A stretch of 64,000 bases of DNA. Origin: JAUUZQ01 sp964538375 (GTDB lineage Bacteria > Bacteroidota > Bacteroidia > Bacteroidales > GCA-2748055). The stretch is taken from the NCBI GenBank assembly GCA_964538375.1, contig CAZIFQ010000007.1:1-64000 (forward strand), written 5' to 3'. Shown piece after piece: positions 17,266 through 25,543 of the stretch. A model generated the notes under the pieces. The model did no database searches. It was given only the letters and a program-made list of their open reading frames with translations, and was not told the origin of the DNA. Every line of letters begins with the position of its first letter. The first letter of the stretch is position 1. The translations under genes were made by a program, and so were the position numbers.

Positions 17266-17892
17266 TTATTGAATTAATTTTCTCTTACATCTCTCTATTC
17301 TTTTCTCCCAATCACCATTCCAGCCTTGATTCAAAGCTTCTGTTGATAATTCAATTGCTGAATTATAGTTCCCATTCTTTTCTTCAATTATTGCTAATTG
17401 TTTAAACCCAGAATGAGATGGCAGGAAACCATCATTATATTCTTTTATCATGGCTTCTTTAACGCCTGGAGCAATCTCTATCTGCTTTTTACAAAATTCT
17501 ATTGCTTGATTTAAAGCCTCCGAACTACTTTCACGTTCTTTATAATTTATATTTATTTGAGCCAAATAGTAAAAATGAAGATCTAATATATTGCCTGAAT
17601 CATTTGCAAATTCTCCAGCCTTTGTAATTATTTTTCTTGCTATGTTGCGATCATTTTGATTATCAAACCAACCCGAAAGAATAGTTAAGAATTTTAATTC
17701 AGAATGGCTTGATTCATAGATGTTATAATATAGCAAACTTTCAGGACCACTCATTCCCAATGGCTGATAAGTCTTAAGAATTTTAACTTTTTCCTCATCT
17801 GAAAATTCAGATTCCCACCACTCTGAGAGGCCAAAATATCCGATTAGACCTTTATGTCTTTTCTGTTTTACTGATTTATTAAATAACCCCAT
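17266..17892 (-). CDS. TPR-like helical protein, unknown
   Basis: 208 aa. The protein is built of helix pairs; the last two (FKQLAIIEEKNGNYNSAIEL, then STEALNQGW) read as a tetratricopeptide repeat. The N-terminus has YFGLSEWWESEFSDEEK. No enzyme motif is seen. It ends 10 bp before the start of the RM gene and may be cotranscribed with it, as an adaptor or regulator (inference). Confidence 0.65.
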   Translation of the reverse strand: MGLFNKSVKQKRHKGLIGYFGLSEWWESEFSDEEKVKILKTYQPLGMSGPESLLYYNIYESSHSELKFLTILSGWFDNQNDRNIARKIITKAGEFANDSGNILDLHFYYLAQININYKERESSSEALNQAIEFCKKQIEIAPGVKEAMIKEYNDGFLPSHSGFKQLAIIEEKNGNYNSAIELSTEALNQGWNGDWEKRIERCKRKLIQ

Positions 17893-17936
17893 TATTCTTT
17901 ATAGTAGAGTATATCATTAATAAAGTTAAACAAAAC

Positions 17937-17970
17937 TTGGGAACCTGGGGCTTGACTATCTAAAAACTTT
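17937..17970. repeat. 34-bp boundary repeat, copy A
   Basis: TTGGGAAC-n-TGGG...GAC...TAAAAACTTT, matching 19546-19579 at 26 of 34 positions in the same orientation. The two copies flank the gene pair 17978-19459. Confidence 0.6.
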
Positions 17971-17977
17971 ATTCATA

Positions 17978-18814
17978 TTAGTCCATAGCATGTATAATCA
18001 TATCATGAAGGACACTTAGTCCTTTTAATCCTATTCCATGTCCACTCTGAAAAAAATTTGATAAGAATACAGGGATGACATTTTTATTAATTTGGATTCT
18101 ACCATAGTATACCTCTTCTTTGCCTTTGCCCAATTTCCTTCCGACAAACGGGTTCAAGATCTCAAAATATTCCTCGAAAAATCTCTTTTTAGTATGCCTG
18201 TCACCTATACCAATTATGACTTTTGTTTCAGATTCTCTGTTGAATACATTGTATAGGATTTTTGAGCGATCGTTCCTCAGGTTACAGTGGTAATCATCAA
18301 TGTGATTCTTTGAAAACTTAAATGCACTATAGTAATGCTCCCAGTTGAATTTTTCATTTATCTCATGGTAGATTGAATATTGAAGACTTTCATTAGCCCT
18401 TGGGAGTGGTCTGTAATCAATTAGTACAGACCTGTAATTGAAATCCTGCTCATTTTCATGGTAAAGCTGATGAATTTTATAATCCCTTATTTTTTCATAT
18501 ACTTCTGGATCCTCTCCTCTAGTCAAGAATAAATTATCAGAATATACGTAATTTAATTTAAGCATTAATCTTGAACAGAATTCTAAGAAAGGACTTGTAG
18601 TATCCTCATCTCCGGCTTGATCCAGGTAATAACCATTTTCCATATGGAGCCCATCTATGGCTTTTCCCTTCTCCCAAAAATCAACTATTCTTCTTTTCAG
18701 TTCTCTTCTAATTTCACCTCCCCCAAGACCTTCCTCATTTCCTAGAAAGAGAACATTTGCTGATTCAAAATTGCCATATCCACAAAATCGAATTAATTTG
18801 TCAATAGCATCCAT
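17978..18814 (-). CDS. Protein of unknown function, possibly uracil-DNA-glycosylase-like fold
   Basis: 278 aa. The opening ANVLFLGNEEGLGGGE resembles motif A of uracil-DNA glycosylase superfamily members (GxEPG-like), and VIIGIGDRHTK followed by VIPVFLSNFFQSGHGIG could be the later strands and active-site loop. The match is by eye only and may be wrong. No signal or membrane segment is seen. It starts 12 bp after the stop of the 18827-19459 gene, so the two form an operon. Confidence 0.6.
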   Translation of the reverse strand: MDAIDKLIRFCGYGNFESANVLFLGNEEGLGGGEIRRELKRRIVDFWEKGKAIDGLHMENGYYLDQAGDEDTTSPFLEFCSRLMLKLNYVYSDNLFLTRGEDPEVYEKIRDYKIHQLYHENEQDFNYRSVLIDYRPLPRANESLQYSIYHEINEKFNWEHYYSAFKFSKNHIDDYHCNLRNDRSKILYNVFNRESETKVIIGIGDRHTKKRFFEEYFEILNPFVGRKLGKGKEEVYYGRIQINKNVIPVFLSNFFQSGHGIGLKGLSVLHDMIIHAMD

Positions 18815-18826
18815 TTCAAGGTATTT

Positions 18827-19459
18827 TCATTCATTTAAGAATTTCTCTATACTCTCCTTACATGTTTCTTCATCGTCAAATAAAAAGATAGTATTATCAT
18901 GATGAACGAAGTATTTTTTATTTGATTTCTTCTGATATGCACTGTATTTCTCACCAGTGCTAAGTTGTATTTCAAATTCTTTGAAAGAGCCCATTTTAAT
19001 TGAGTATCCGTTTCTGGTATACTTGAATTCAGTAATTCTAACCTTAGGTTTTCCAACTTTCTTAGGAAGGTATTTTTTTTCTAAATAATTCGACACTAAG
19101 TTGACTGTATTTAGTCCTGCTTTAAATTTGCTCTCATTTATTAGCAAAGCATATTCTCTTTTACCGTCAACCTTTAGCGCTAAAATATTTTCATCAAAAA
19201 AACCATGTCGGAACAAATATGATTCGTCTTTTAAATCAATTAAAATTGAGTTCTGGTCTATTTGCTCCCATTTTGCCTTGTCAACCTTGCCATTTATCGC
19301 TATCAAAAGTTCGCCAGCTGATCTGAATATATATACTGTTTTTGATTGTGTTAGCTCATCCAGTACTACCCAATGCAAATTTGTTAACATTGTGAGATTA
19401 TCAAGTCTTTGAGAAAACCTCTTAATTTTTGGAATTATATCCGCAACATATGTTCTCAT
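18827..19459 (-). CDS. Protein of unknown function
   Basis: 210 aa. Alternating strands and helices, with TVYIFRSAGELLIAINGKVD and YLFRHGFFDENILALKVDG. The C-terminal 60 residues are beta-rich and basic (KKSNKKYFVHHDN). No family is recognised. It is the first gene of a leftward pair with 17978-18814, and the pair is bracketed by the 34-bp repeats. Confidence 0.6.
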   Translation of the reverse strand: MRTYVADIIPKIKRFSQRLDNLTMLTNLHWVVLDELTQSKTVYIFRSAGELLIAINGKVDKAKWEQIDQNSILIDLKDESYLFRHGFFDENILALKVDGKREYALLINESKFKAGLNTVNLVSNYLEKKYLPKKVGKPKVRITEFKYTRNGYSIKMGSFKEFEIQLSTGEKYSAYQKKSNKKYFVHHDNTIFLFDDEETCKESIEKFLNE

Positions 19460-19904
19460 ATTATTACTGTTATTGCAATGATGGTATTAACAATGCTGGC
19501 GAATCTGGTTATTAGTTATTGCTATGTCTAAAGGTATGAATTACATTGGGAACTTGGGATCGGACTTCTTAAAAACTTTGAAATCAGAATACCTAAAAGC
19601 TATACATACTAGTAGTATATACCCTATATCTGAAATTACTTTCTTCAATACCCAACCCCAATCTCCCAAGTATAAGTGGATAATATGTATCATGTTACCA
19701 TTAGATGATACAATGTGTCCTTGTATTCTTGTATCCCATTTTTTAAACCTATCAGTACTTATCTATTCATTTCATATGCCTTTCTTGCTGCCAGGACTTT
19801 GTTGTGTGTGTTAAGGTTCTCCTTGTAGAACAATTGATTTCTTCGTAACTTTCTGATATTCTCGAAAATAGGTAAATATCCATTTAACCTACTATAATAC
19901 AGCT
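19460..19904. other. Intergenic block with boundary repeats
   Basis: No convincing gene. It holds copy B of the 34-bp repeat (19546-19579) and, 80 bp on, CAATCTCCCAAGTATAAG (19659-19676), which recurs at 21080-21097 with two changes. The latter read with its preceding CCCC resembles the inverse of the 34-bp repeat. A 96-codon open frame at 19524 lies across these repeats and is judged non-coding. Confidence 0.55.
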
Positions 19905-20198
19905 ATGGGCTGGATTCTTATAAGCTACATCTGGATTGGGAGTGTCATTGCGACTGTGATCATCGTAAAGGTCTTCATGCCCGAGGATGGTTTTTCAATT
20001 GAAGAAATCAAGGAAGATAGAGCAATGAAGTTAAGGAGATATATAATAGCTCCCCCAGCAATAATATGCCTATGGCCAATTGTTCTTTTCTTCATTATTT
20101 ACATGCCATATCATGACAAATGGTGGGCAAGGAAACAAGCAGTTAAGCAAATGAAGAAATATATTTATGAATCCAAGACAAAGAAAACGTTGAGTTAA
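19905..20198 (+). CDS. Small membrane protein, two helices
   Basis: 97 aa with hydrophobic segments at about 2-25 and 47-70 and a basic cytoplasmic tail (KWWARKQAVKQMKKYIYES). The loop between them is charged. No family is recognised. It is followed after 46 bp by a second membrane-anchored gene. Confidence 0.6.
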   Translation: MGWILISYIWIGSVIATVIIVKVFMPEDGFSIEEIKEDRAMKLRRYIIAPPAIICLWPIVLFFIIYMPYHDKWWARKQAVKQMKKYIYESKTKKTLS

Positions 20199-20244
20199 TT
20201 TGCAAAAGTTATCAAACCAAAATCCAATCTAAAATAAAAGAGTT

Positions 20245-20877
20245 ATGGAAAATCTTGTATGGCTGCTTATTACAATTCTAATTATTGTTATAATTGTCAG
20301 GCAGGATAGGGCAGGAAGAAATAGAGATAGGGATGAGGAAGGAAATCCAATTCGGCAAAGAAACTATTATTTAATCAAAGCATATTCACTCATTTCACAT
20401 AATTTCTACTCTGAATATATAAAAGAAAACAAAGAAGAATCAATAAAATTAGCAAATGAATTAACACGCGACAAAAGGATTGATGGACGAGTCGGGTATG
20501 AGAAAGTCGAAGTTTATTATCATTATCATTCTATTGATCTAATTTATGAAGCTAAAACCAAGTATAGAATAAACATTGATAAGCTTGATGGATTCAATAT
20601 TGATAAATATCCTGGCGAACTTAGTGATTTCGGTATTCATGAACTTCCGGATTTAAATCAAATTGGTAAACTATATTTACTGCTTACAAGCGGTGAAGAA
20701 TTATTGGTGGAAAATCCTAGTTACTCACTTCAGGATAATTCTCTATATGGTCAATTTATAAGCAATATGAACCTTAATAGAATCCAACAAAGTCAAGATT
20801 ATAGAATAATACCTATGAAAATTATTGATAAAATTCTTGACTCAAAGAAGAAAAGAAAGAGCTATATAAAACTATAA
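20245..20877 (+). CDS. Membrane-anchored protein of unknown function
   Basis: 210 aa. An N-terminal helix (residues 3-18, NLVWLLITILIIVIIV) anchors a soluble domain, probably on the cytoplasmic side given the following positive residues. The domain has YEKVEVYYHYHSIDLIYEAK and a basic C-terminus. No motif is known to me. It forms a pair with 19905-20198; CAATCTSCCAAGTATAA repeats lie on both sides of the pair. Confidence 0.6.
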   Translation: MENLVWLLITILIIVIIVRQDRAGRNRDRDEEGNPIRQRNYYLIKAYSLISHNFYSEYIKENKEESIKLANELTRDKRIDGRVGYEKVEVYYHYHSIDLIYEAKTKYRINIDKLDGFNIDKYPGELSDFGIHELPDLNQIGKLYLLLTSGEELLVENPSYSLQDNSLYGQFISNMNLNRIQQSQDYRIIPMKIIDKILDSKKKRKSYIKL

Positions 20878-20942
20878 TTTGATAATACCATCATCTTTTA
20901 CTACAGTACTATCTTTCAATCCCATTTCAAACCAATAAAAAA

Positions 20943-20970
20943 GGAGTCAGACTAATTAAGATCTAACTCC
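20943..20970 (-). terminator. Hairpin downstream of the tRNA fragment
   Basis: GGAGT...ACTCC stem with partial pairing inside, followed on the minus strand by T-rich sequence. It stands where the terminator of a tRNA gene would be and was probably carried along with the fragment. Confidence 0.5.
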
Positions 20971-20984
20971 TTCTCTTTCAACTG

Positions 20985-21031
20985 TGGGCCCACCTGGGCT
21001 CGAACCAGGCCCCCCCTAATTATGAGTTAGG
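20985..21031 (-). pseudogene. 3' half of a CAU-anticodon tRNA (probable att scar)
   Basis: Read on the minus strand it has an anticodon stem CCTAA/TTAGG with loop CTCATAA (anticodon CAU, so Met or lysidine-type Ile), a 5-nt variable loop, T arm CCTGG-TTCGAGC-CCAGG and acceptor strand TGGGCCC plus A. The 5' half (acceptor and D arm) is absent; similarity stops at the anticodon stem. Such anticodon-to-3'-end pieces are what tyrosine recombinases leave at att sites in tRNA genes. Confidence 0.8.
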
Positions 21032-21337
21032 GGTAAATGTAAAAACACCGTGATTTAAATAAAGTCTTTGTTCCTAACTCAATCTGCCAAGTATAAAGTC
21101 ATAAACTATACTTAGTAATATGACAGATCCCCCAGTTGTGGTAATTATATAAGCCCCCGGTCTTTCTAGGTATATATAAACTACCCCCCCTTGATTGTAC
21201 TCTGAAATTTTCCATAGTAGGTAATAATTATTTCATCTATATATCCAAGCGCGTCTATAGTACCTAATCAGCAACCCCCTACCGTTCCGGGTGGGGAAAA
21301 TCCCCGGTACCCTTTTAATCATTTAAATATTTCAATT
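21032..21337. other. Intergenic block with C-runs and a boundary repeat
   Basis: No gene is seen. It contains CAATCTGCCAAGTATAAA (21080-21097), several runs of five to seven C, and close to the next gene GGGTGGGGA-AAA-TCCCC, a hairpin that may belong to the leader of the 21338 gene. Confidence 0.5.
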
Positions 21338-21685
21338 ATGGTAACAATTGTAGATGTGCAAAAGCGAAAGAAGAATACTTCTGGTAAAAGGAAGAAAGGA
21401 CAAGAGGAATTCAATGTCCTGATTCTTCAAGGAGATCTCGAAACTGTCATTTCGAAAGAGACTGGCAGACCCTACTTAACTGCAAAGAAAACTTCAATTC
21501 CTTGCACGTTTGATGAAGCTTTTGCGAAGACACTCATCGGACAACAACTACCTGGGGAAATACTCAAACAGGATGTAGATGCCTATGAGTATACCATACC
21601 AGGTACTAATGAGAAGATCACGCTCAATCACTCTTATGTCTATTCTTCAACTCCTGTAGGGATGGAAGAGAAAGTAATGGCTTAG
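21338..21685 (+). CDS. Protein of unknown function, element-associated
   Basis: 115 aa with a basic start (KRKKNTSGKRKKGQEEF) and a beta-rich remainder (ETGRPYLTAKKTSIPCTFDE). The arrangement suggests a small DNA- or RNA-binding fold, but I do not recognise it. Similar small basic proteins are frequent in Bacteroidota mobile elements (general knowledge, not checked). Confidence 0.6.
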   Translation: MVTIVDVQKRKKNTSGKRKKGQEEFNVLILQGDLETVISKETGRPYLTAKKTSIPCTFDEAFAKTLIGQQLPGEILKQDVDAYEYTIPGTNEKITLNHSYVYSSTPVGMEEKVMA

Positions 21686-21765
21686 GAAGAGTAGATTGGC
21701 AATTAAGGGAGGTAGCAATATCTCCCTTTTTTCATTTAAGATCACTGTTTAAATACCTGCAAACT

Positions 21766-22035
21766 ATGAATGAAGAAGAAAAGAAGAAGTACATCGATGA
21801 GCTCTTCAAAGTATGCAGATCTGATAGCATACTGATCCTAAATAAAGACGGTTCAATAGACCGAATCTATTGCCCATTTGCAGTAGTTGTAATCAATGAT
21901 GTCCCAGGACTAAAGAAATGGGATATTGAACATGTAACAGCTGTCAAAATGGATCTTAAGCTTATAGAGATCTACATTGTTAAAGGGAATGCATACTACT
22001 ATTTTAACTTCTTTCTATGGGTAGATGACAATTAG
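21766..22035 (+). CDS. Small protein of unknown function
   Basis: 89 aa, acidic start (MNEEEKKKYIDELFKVCRSD) then alternating strands ending in an aromatic-rich stretch (YYYFNFFLWVDDN). No signal peptide. It follows the 21338 gene after 80 bp in the same direction. Confidence 0.5.
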   Translation: MNEEEKKKYIDELFKVCRSDSILILNKDGSIDRIYCPFAVVVINDVPGLKKWDIEHVTAVKMDLKLIEIYIVKGNAYYYFNFFLWVDDN

Positions 22036-22425
22036 CCTAGTATAGATAATCTATAACATTGGTTGTTGGCTGTTGGTCTTTGGTAGTCAACAATTACTGT
22101 TGGTGAATTAGCAGGTTAAGCGGTGTTCGGGTTGCTCTCTTTGTGTTGCATGCCACCCCTAAGGAATCAGTACAATGCAACAAAAACACAACCCTCACGG
22201 AGAGTTTATGCTCGCCTGCTTGCAGTCAGTTTACGAGGCAATCGCAGGGTGATTAAAAATCAACTTTGTTTGATACATCAAGTGCCTTCACTCTATGCCA
22301 ACCCATGACTTGCTTTAATCAAACTAAAGTAAACCCTGCTTTACTTGCCTAAACTAACTGCGCTCGCGGCGGCTCACCCCACTAGCCATCCCACAAGTGA
22401 ATACAAACAATTAAAATCAAACATT
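22036..22425. other. Non-coding block rich in inverted repeats
   Basis: GTTGG repeats at the left (about 22061-22105), then TTTGTGTTGCAT paired with ATGCAACA/ACACAA (about 22139-22193), and ACTTTGTTTGAT paired with ATCAAACTAAAGT (about 22263-22332). GC content is higher here than in the neighbours by eye. An origin of replication or transfer is possible; nothing here proves it. Open frames in this block look spurious. Confidence 0.4.
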
Positions 22426-22875
22426 ATGAATGAAACAGACAGGATATTTAAAGCTTCAGAAGTTAAACTAACATATAAGAACAAAGTAAAAGCATCAGAT
22501 AGATATCATATAAAAGGACCAAATGATGCAGCAACCATATTCCTGGAGATATGGGATGCTGACACCATGGATCATATAGAGGAGGTAAAAATACTACTAC
22601 TTAACAGGGCACACCATATCCTGGGTATTGCTACTATTTCGAAAGGAGGTGTTACAGGATCTATCATAGACACAAAAGTTGTGTTGCAGTACGCCCTTAA
22701 GGCAAATGCAACTGCAATAATTATGGCACATAACCATCCAAGTGGTAATCTGAAGCCAAGTGAAGCGGACAGAAGGATTACTGATAGGTTAAGGACAGCA
22801 CTTGAAGCTATTGACGTAAACTTACTGGACCATATAATCATCAATTCTGATAAGGAGTTTGAACCTATTGAGTGA
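22426..22875 (+). CDS. RadC-like JAB/MPN domain protein
   Basis: 149 aa from the ATG at 22426; an earlier TTG frame start at 22345 adds an unrelated tail. The JAMM metal site is clear: AHNHPSGNLKPSEAD (His102, His104, Asp115), with a conserved Glu near residue 52. The fold matches RadC-related proteins common on mobile elements. Despite the old name, DNA repair activity is not established for this family. The frame ends EFEPIE-TGA, and the next in-frame codons read GIL; family members usually run on through an EGIL-like tail, so the last residues may have been cut off by a nonsense change. Confidence 0.8.
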   Translation: MNETDRIFKASEVKLTYKNKVKASDRYHIKGPNDAATIFLEIWDADTMDHIEEVKILLLNRAHHILGIATISKGGVTGSIIDTKVVLQYALKANATAIIMAHNHPSGNLKPSEADRRITDRLRTALEAIDVNLLDHIIINSDKEFEPIE

Positions 22876-23099
22876 GGAATTTTAACCACAAGTTCGCTCA
22901 GTTAAATATAATTTCCGTAATTTTATTGAGAATCAATACTTGATAATATAAGGAAATAGAATAAAAACATACTGAAGCGTTACTTATTGCTCTCGCAAGA
23001 AATCTGACAATTTCAAAAAGATACATGCAAAAAGATAATGCTTCACGCCGGTACGGCGTGGGGCTACTTGTGTGTGTCTTGGGTTTGTCAGAACCTCTT

Positions 23100-23130
23100 G
23101 CGTGGATAAGTTTAGTTCCACGCTTTTTTT
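23100..23130 (+). terminator. Rho-independent terminator
   Basis: GCGTGGA and TCCACGC pair across a 10-nt loop and are followed by seven T. A second perfect hairpin, CACGCCG-GTA-CGGCGTG, lies 40 bp upstream (23044-23060). The 284-bp stretch 22876-23159 holds nothing else recognised. Confidence 0.8.
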
Positions 23131-23159
23131 ATGAGTGACATTTAATAAAACCAAATATC

Positions 23160-23729
23160 ATGAAACGTATAATTATCTCAACGATTCTTTTTAGTATTCT
23201 AATAACCTTGCATTCACAAATCGAAATAAAGAAAAATGTATTCCTCTATAAGGATCCTGCAATTGAAAGTCTCGAAACAGATACCATTATCCTTATTCAT
23301 AATGATCCGGAGCTAAGTGGAGTATATGCTAAAATACTATCAAATTACGGATATGAAGTAATTAGATTCTTTGATTTATTTCCTCCAATAAGGGAGTATA
23401 CACAAGAAGAAATAAATACAAAACTATTGGAACAATCTTACGACGTTATTATGGAAATTGATTTTAAAAGCATAGACGAGCGGAATTATAACACAGGTAG
23501 TGCCGGAGCTGTTACAAAAGATATTGCAATCTATTCTAGTGCAGAAAAATCCTATATTAAGAAACTGACTTTATTAATTACAATAAAAGAGAATCTTACC
23601 AGTGATCCCTGGTTTGTTGTTGAATCAACAGAAAAGGGAGGAAGCACTGTATCTACTGTAAAAAATGTATCTAGAGCAGCTCTTTCAAAAGCAATTAAAG
23701 CACTAGAAAAGAACGGCTATCTCAAATAA
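23160..23729 (+). CDS. Secreted protein of unknown function
   Basis: 189 aa. A hydrophobic N-terminus (MKRIIISTILFSILITLHS) is a likely signal peptide. The mature part has IILIHNDPELSGVYAKILSN and a segment YNTGSAGAVTKDIAIYSSAE, suggesting an alpha/beta periplasmic domain. No family is recognised. It is followed after 21 bp by another exported protein gene. Confidence 0.6.
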   Translation: MKRIIISTILFSILITLHSQIEIKKNVFLYKDPAIESLETDTIILIHNDPELSGVYAKILSNYGYEVIRFFDLFPPIREYTQEEINTKLLEQSYDVIMEIDFKSIDERNYNTGSAGAVTKDIAIYSSAEKSYIKKLTLLITIKENLTSDPWFVVESTEKGGSTVSTVKNVSRAALSKAIKALEKNGYLK

Positions 23730-23750
23730 TAACCCTCTTATCAAAACCAT

Positions 23751-24431
23751 ATGATAACAAATAGATTACTAGCACTAATAGTTTCTATTTCCACAGTTAT
23801 ATCATGTTATCCTCAAGATGTTCAATTTGATTTCAGAAAAACTTCATGGGGAATGTCAATGAAGGAAGTAGAAGAATCTGAAGGATTAGAACCAAAATTC
23901 AAAGGTATAAATCCAGGAACAAAAGAACTAAACCTTGTATATGATATAGCTTTCGAAAAAAGAAATGTTGAACTTTATTATTACTTCGATAATGGGATAC
24001 TTTCAGGTGCTGAATATATGATTGATTGGGGTTATTGGCAAGATAATAAGGCAAACCATTCAATTGATTATAGATTGCATAGTCTTACTTCAATATTTAG
24101 ATCTCTTGAAAATAAGGGTTTCCAGCCATTTGGGAAATGGTATTTCTCTCAGGGTTACTATTCAAACTATAAGTCATTCACAGATTGTCAAAACTATAGT
24201 ACAGGCACGTTCACCTATAGCAATGAGAACATTGAAAAGTTAAAGAATTGTCTTGCCTCTGCGATGAGGAATCCAATTATAAAAAGTAAGGCAATAGTGG
24301 GAATGACATATTCAACTGAGAGAACACGAACATATCTCCATTTACCCACTAAAGACTATGATTTAGAGATGTATCATTCAAGAATTGGATGGATTAGTTT
24401 CTACAGTAAAGTAAATAATGATGCCTTTTAA
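23751..24431 (+). CDS. Probable lipoprotein of unknown function
   Basis: 226 aa. The N-terminus has a signal peptide with a possible lipobox VISC (Cys19). The mature protein opens FRKTSWGMSMKEVEESEG, a motif seen in many small exported Bacteroidota proteins, and is then beta-rich with many aromatics (KWYFSQGYYSNYKSF). It is in one transcription unit with 23160-23729. Confidence 0.6.
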   Translation: MITNRLLALIVSISTVISCYPQDVQFDFRKTSWGMSMKEVEESEGLEPKFKGINPGTKELNLVYDIAFEKRNVELYYYFDNGILSGAEYMIDWGYWQDNKANHSIDYRLHSLTSIFRSLENKGFQPFGKWYFSQGYYSNYKSFTDCQNYSTGTFTYSNENIEKLKNCLASAMRNPIIKSKAIVGMTYSTERTRTYLHLPTKDYDLEMYHSRIGWISFYSKVNNDAF

Positions 24432-24508
24432 GTAGAGTTAACTATATTCAGGATGATTATTTTGGGCGATTAAGATCGGTTGAAACCAGTCACTATTCAA
24501 AGTTTGAG

Positions 24509-24619
24509 ATGAATATGGGAATAGCTTTAATCAAAGGATTAGCCTTATTTGCGTTTATAGTATTTATCTCCTTAGTTCTCTATTTTTTAATTAGGCCCAG
24601 AAGCAAATCCACCCAATAG
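24509..24619 (+). CDS. 36-residue single-helix membrane peptide (candidate)
   Basis: MNMGIALIKGLALFAFIVFI continues as SLVLYFLIRPRSKSTQ: one long hydrophobic helix and a basic tail, ATG to TAG. The positive tail and clean hydrophobic stretch favour a real peptide, but there is no independent support. Confidence 0.35.
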   Translation: MNMGIALIKGLALFAFIVFISLVLYFLIRPRSKSTQ

Positions 24620-24949
24620 GTATATAACCAACCCTATTCCCAATTTCCCATGTCATTCAGGCATGTATATCTATTATAATATAATAGCTATCATATTGTA
24701 TATCAACCTATTGCAACATGTCAGACATGCGTTTTAAGGCCCCGTAGAGGCCCGTAGAGCGACTTTCTCATATTCACCAAGCAACCCTTCGCTTTTTATC
24801 AGGTGTTGTTAAACGGCTTGTAATCAGCCTTATACGGCGTTTTTCATAAATCTATAGCTTATAGCCCTTTGTGTATCAATACATTAACCCTTCTTGGGAG
24901 ATGCTGGGGGCTTCATTTTTAATTAGTATTAATCATTAAAACTTGTATT
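24620..24949. other. Intergenic block
   Basis: It contains another CCCAATTTCCCA-type boundary sequence (about 24646-24660), an imperfect duplication GGCCCCGTAGAGGCCCGTAGAG (about 24738-24760) and a GGCT/AGCC hairpin followed by a T run near 24814-24846. No gene was recognised. Confidence 0.4.
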
Positions 24950-25408
24950 ATGGAACCATTTATTGTTGTTGCAGTATTCTTTGTTTGCTATTTCCTTGTA
25001 GTCTATGGCTTTTACCTTAGAAGGAAGAGATTGGAGAAACAAGAAGCAAGGTTAAATACCAAATCTTATGTTGAAGACCTTTTTGAGATCCAGGATCTAA
25101 TGGGGCAAAATGAGTCAGCAAACGGCATGATCCCAAAAGGGGAAGGACCATTTGGTTTATGTAAAGAGAATCCTATACCCGTTAAGGGTGTACTTGGGGA
25201 AATCTCCTATTTGTCAAGACTACGAACTATGGAAGATATAAAGATTCAATATGTAAGGAAGGGAAGTACAAGAGCACACAATATCAATCATCCGGTAGAT
25301 ATATATGAGATTGCTATAGATAATGAAGCAATATGCATATTATATTTATGCCCATACTATAAAGACATCTCATCAATTGCACCTGAAGGATTTGACTTAA
25401 TTACTTAG
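24950..25408 (+). CDS. Single-pass membrane protein of unknown function
   Basis: 152 aa. One N-terminal helix (residues 4-22, FIVVAVFFVCYFLVVYGFY) followed by positive residues places the rest in the cytoplasm. The soluble part has GPFGLCKENPIPVKGVLGEI, then SYLSRLRT. No family is recognised. Confidence 0.6.
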   Translation: MEPFIVVAVFFVCYFLVVYGFYLRRKRLEKQEARLNTKSYVEDLFEIQDLMGQNESANGMIPKGEGPFGLCKENPIPVKGVLGEISYLSRLRTMEDIKIQYVRKGSTRAHNINHPVDIYEIAIDNEAICILYLCPYYKDISSIAPEGFDLIT

Positions 25409-25543
25409 GAGAAAAACTCATCCAGGCAATTAAACGTCAATTTGAATCTTCCTTCCGCTAGCTTGACCAGTCTCAATAACATCCTTGATACACACTTTCA
25501 TTCCATAAATTATTCATAACTTTATTTATTAATCCCAGCAATT

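Noticed and set aside
19524..19814. 96-codon open frame in the block between two cargo pairs
   Set aside because: It crosses two boundary repeats, has an odd composition with a cysteine-rich end and no homology I can recognise; most likely non-coding.
22123..22308. 61-codon open frame
   Set aside because: It lies across the inverted-repeat block and its translation has no protein-like pattern.
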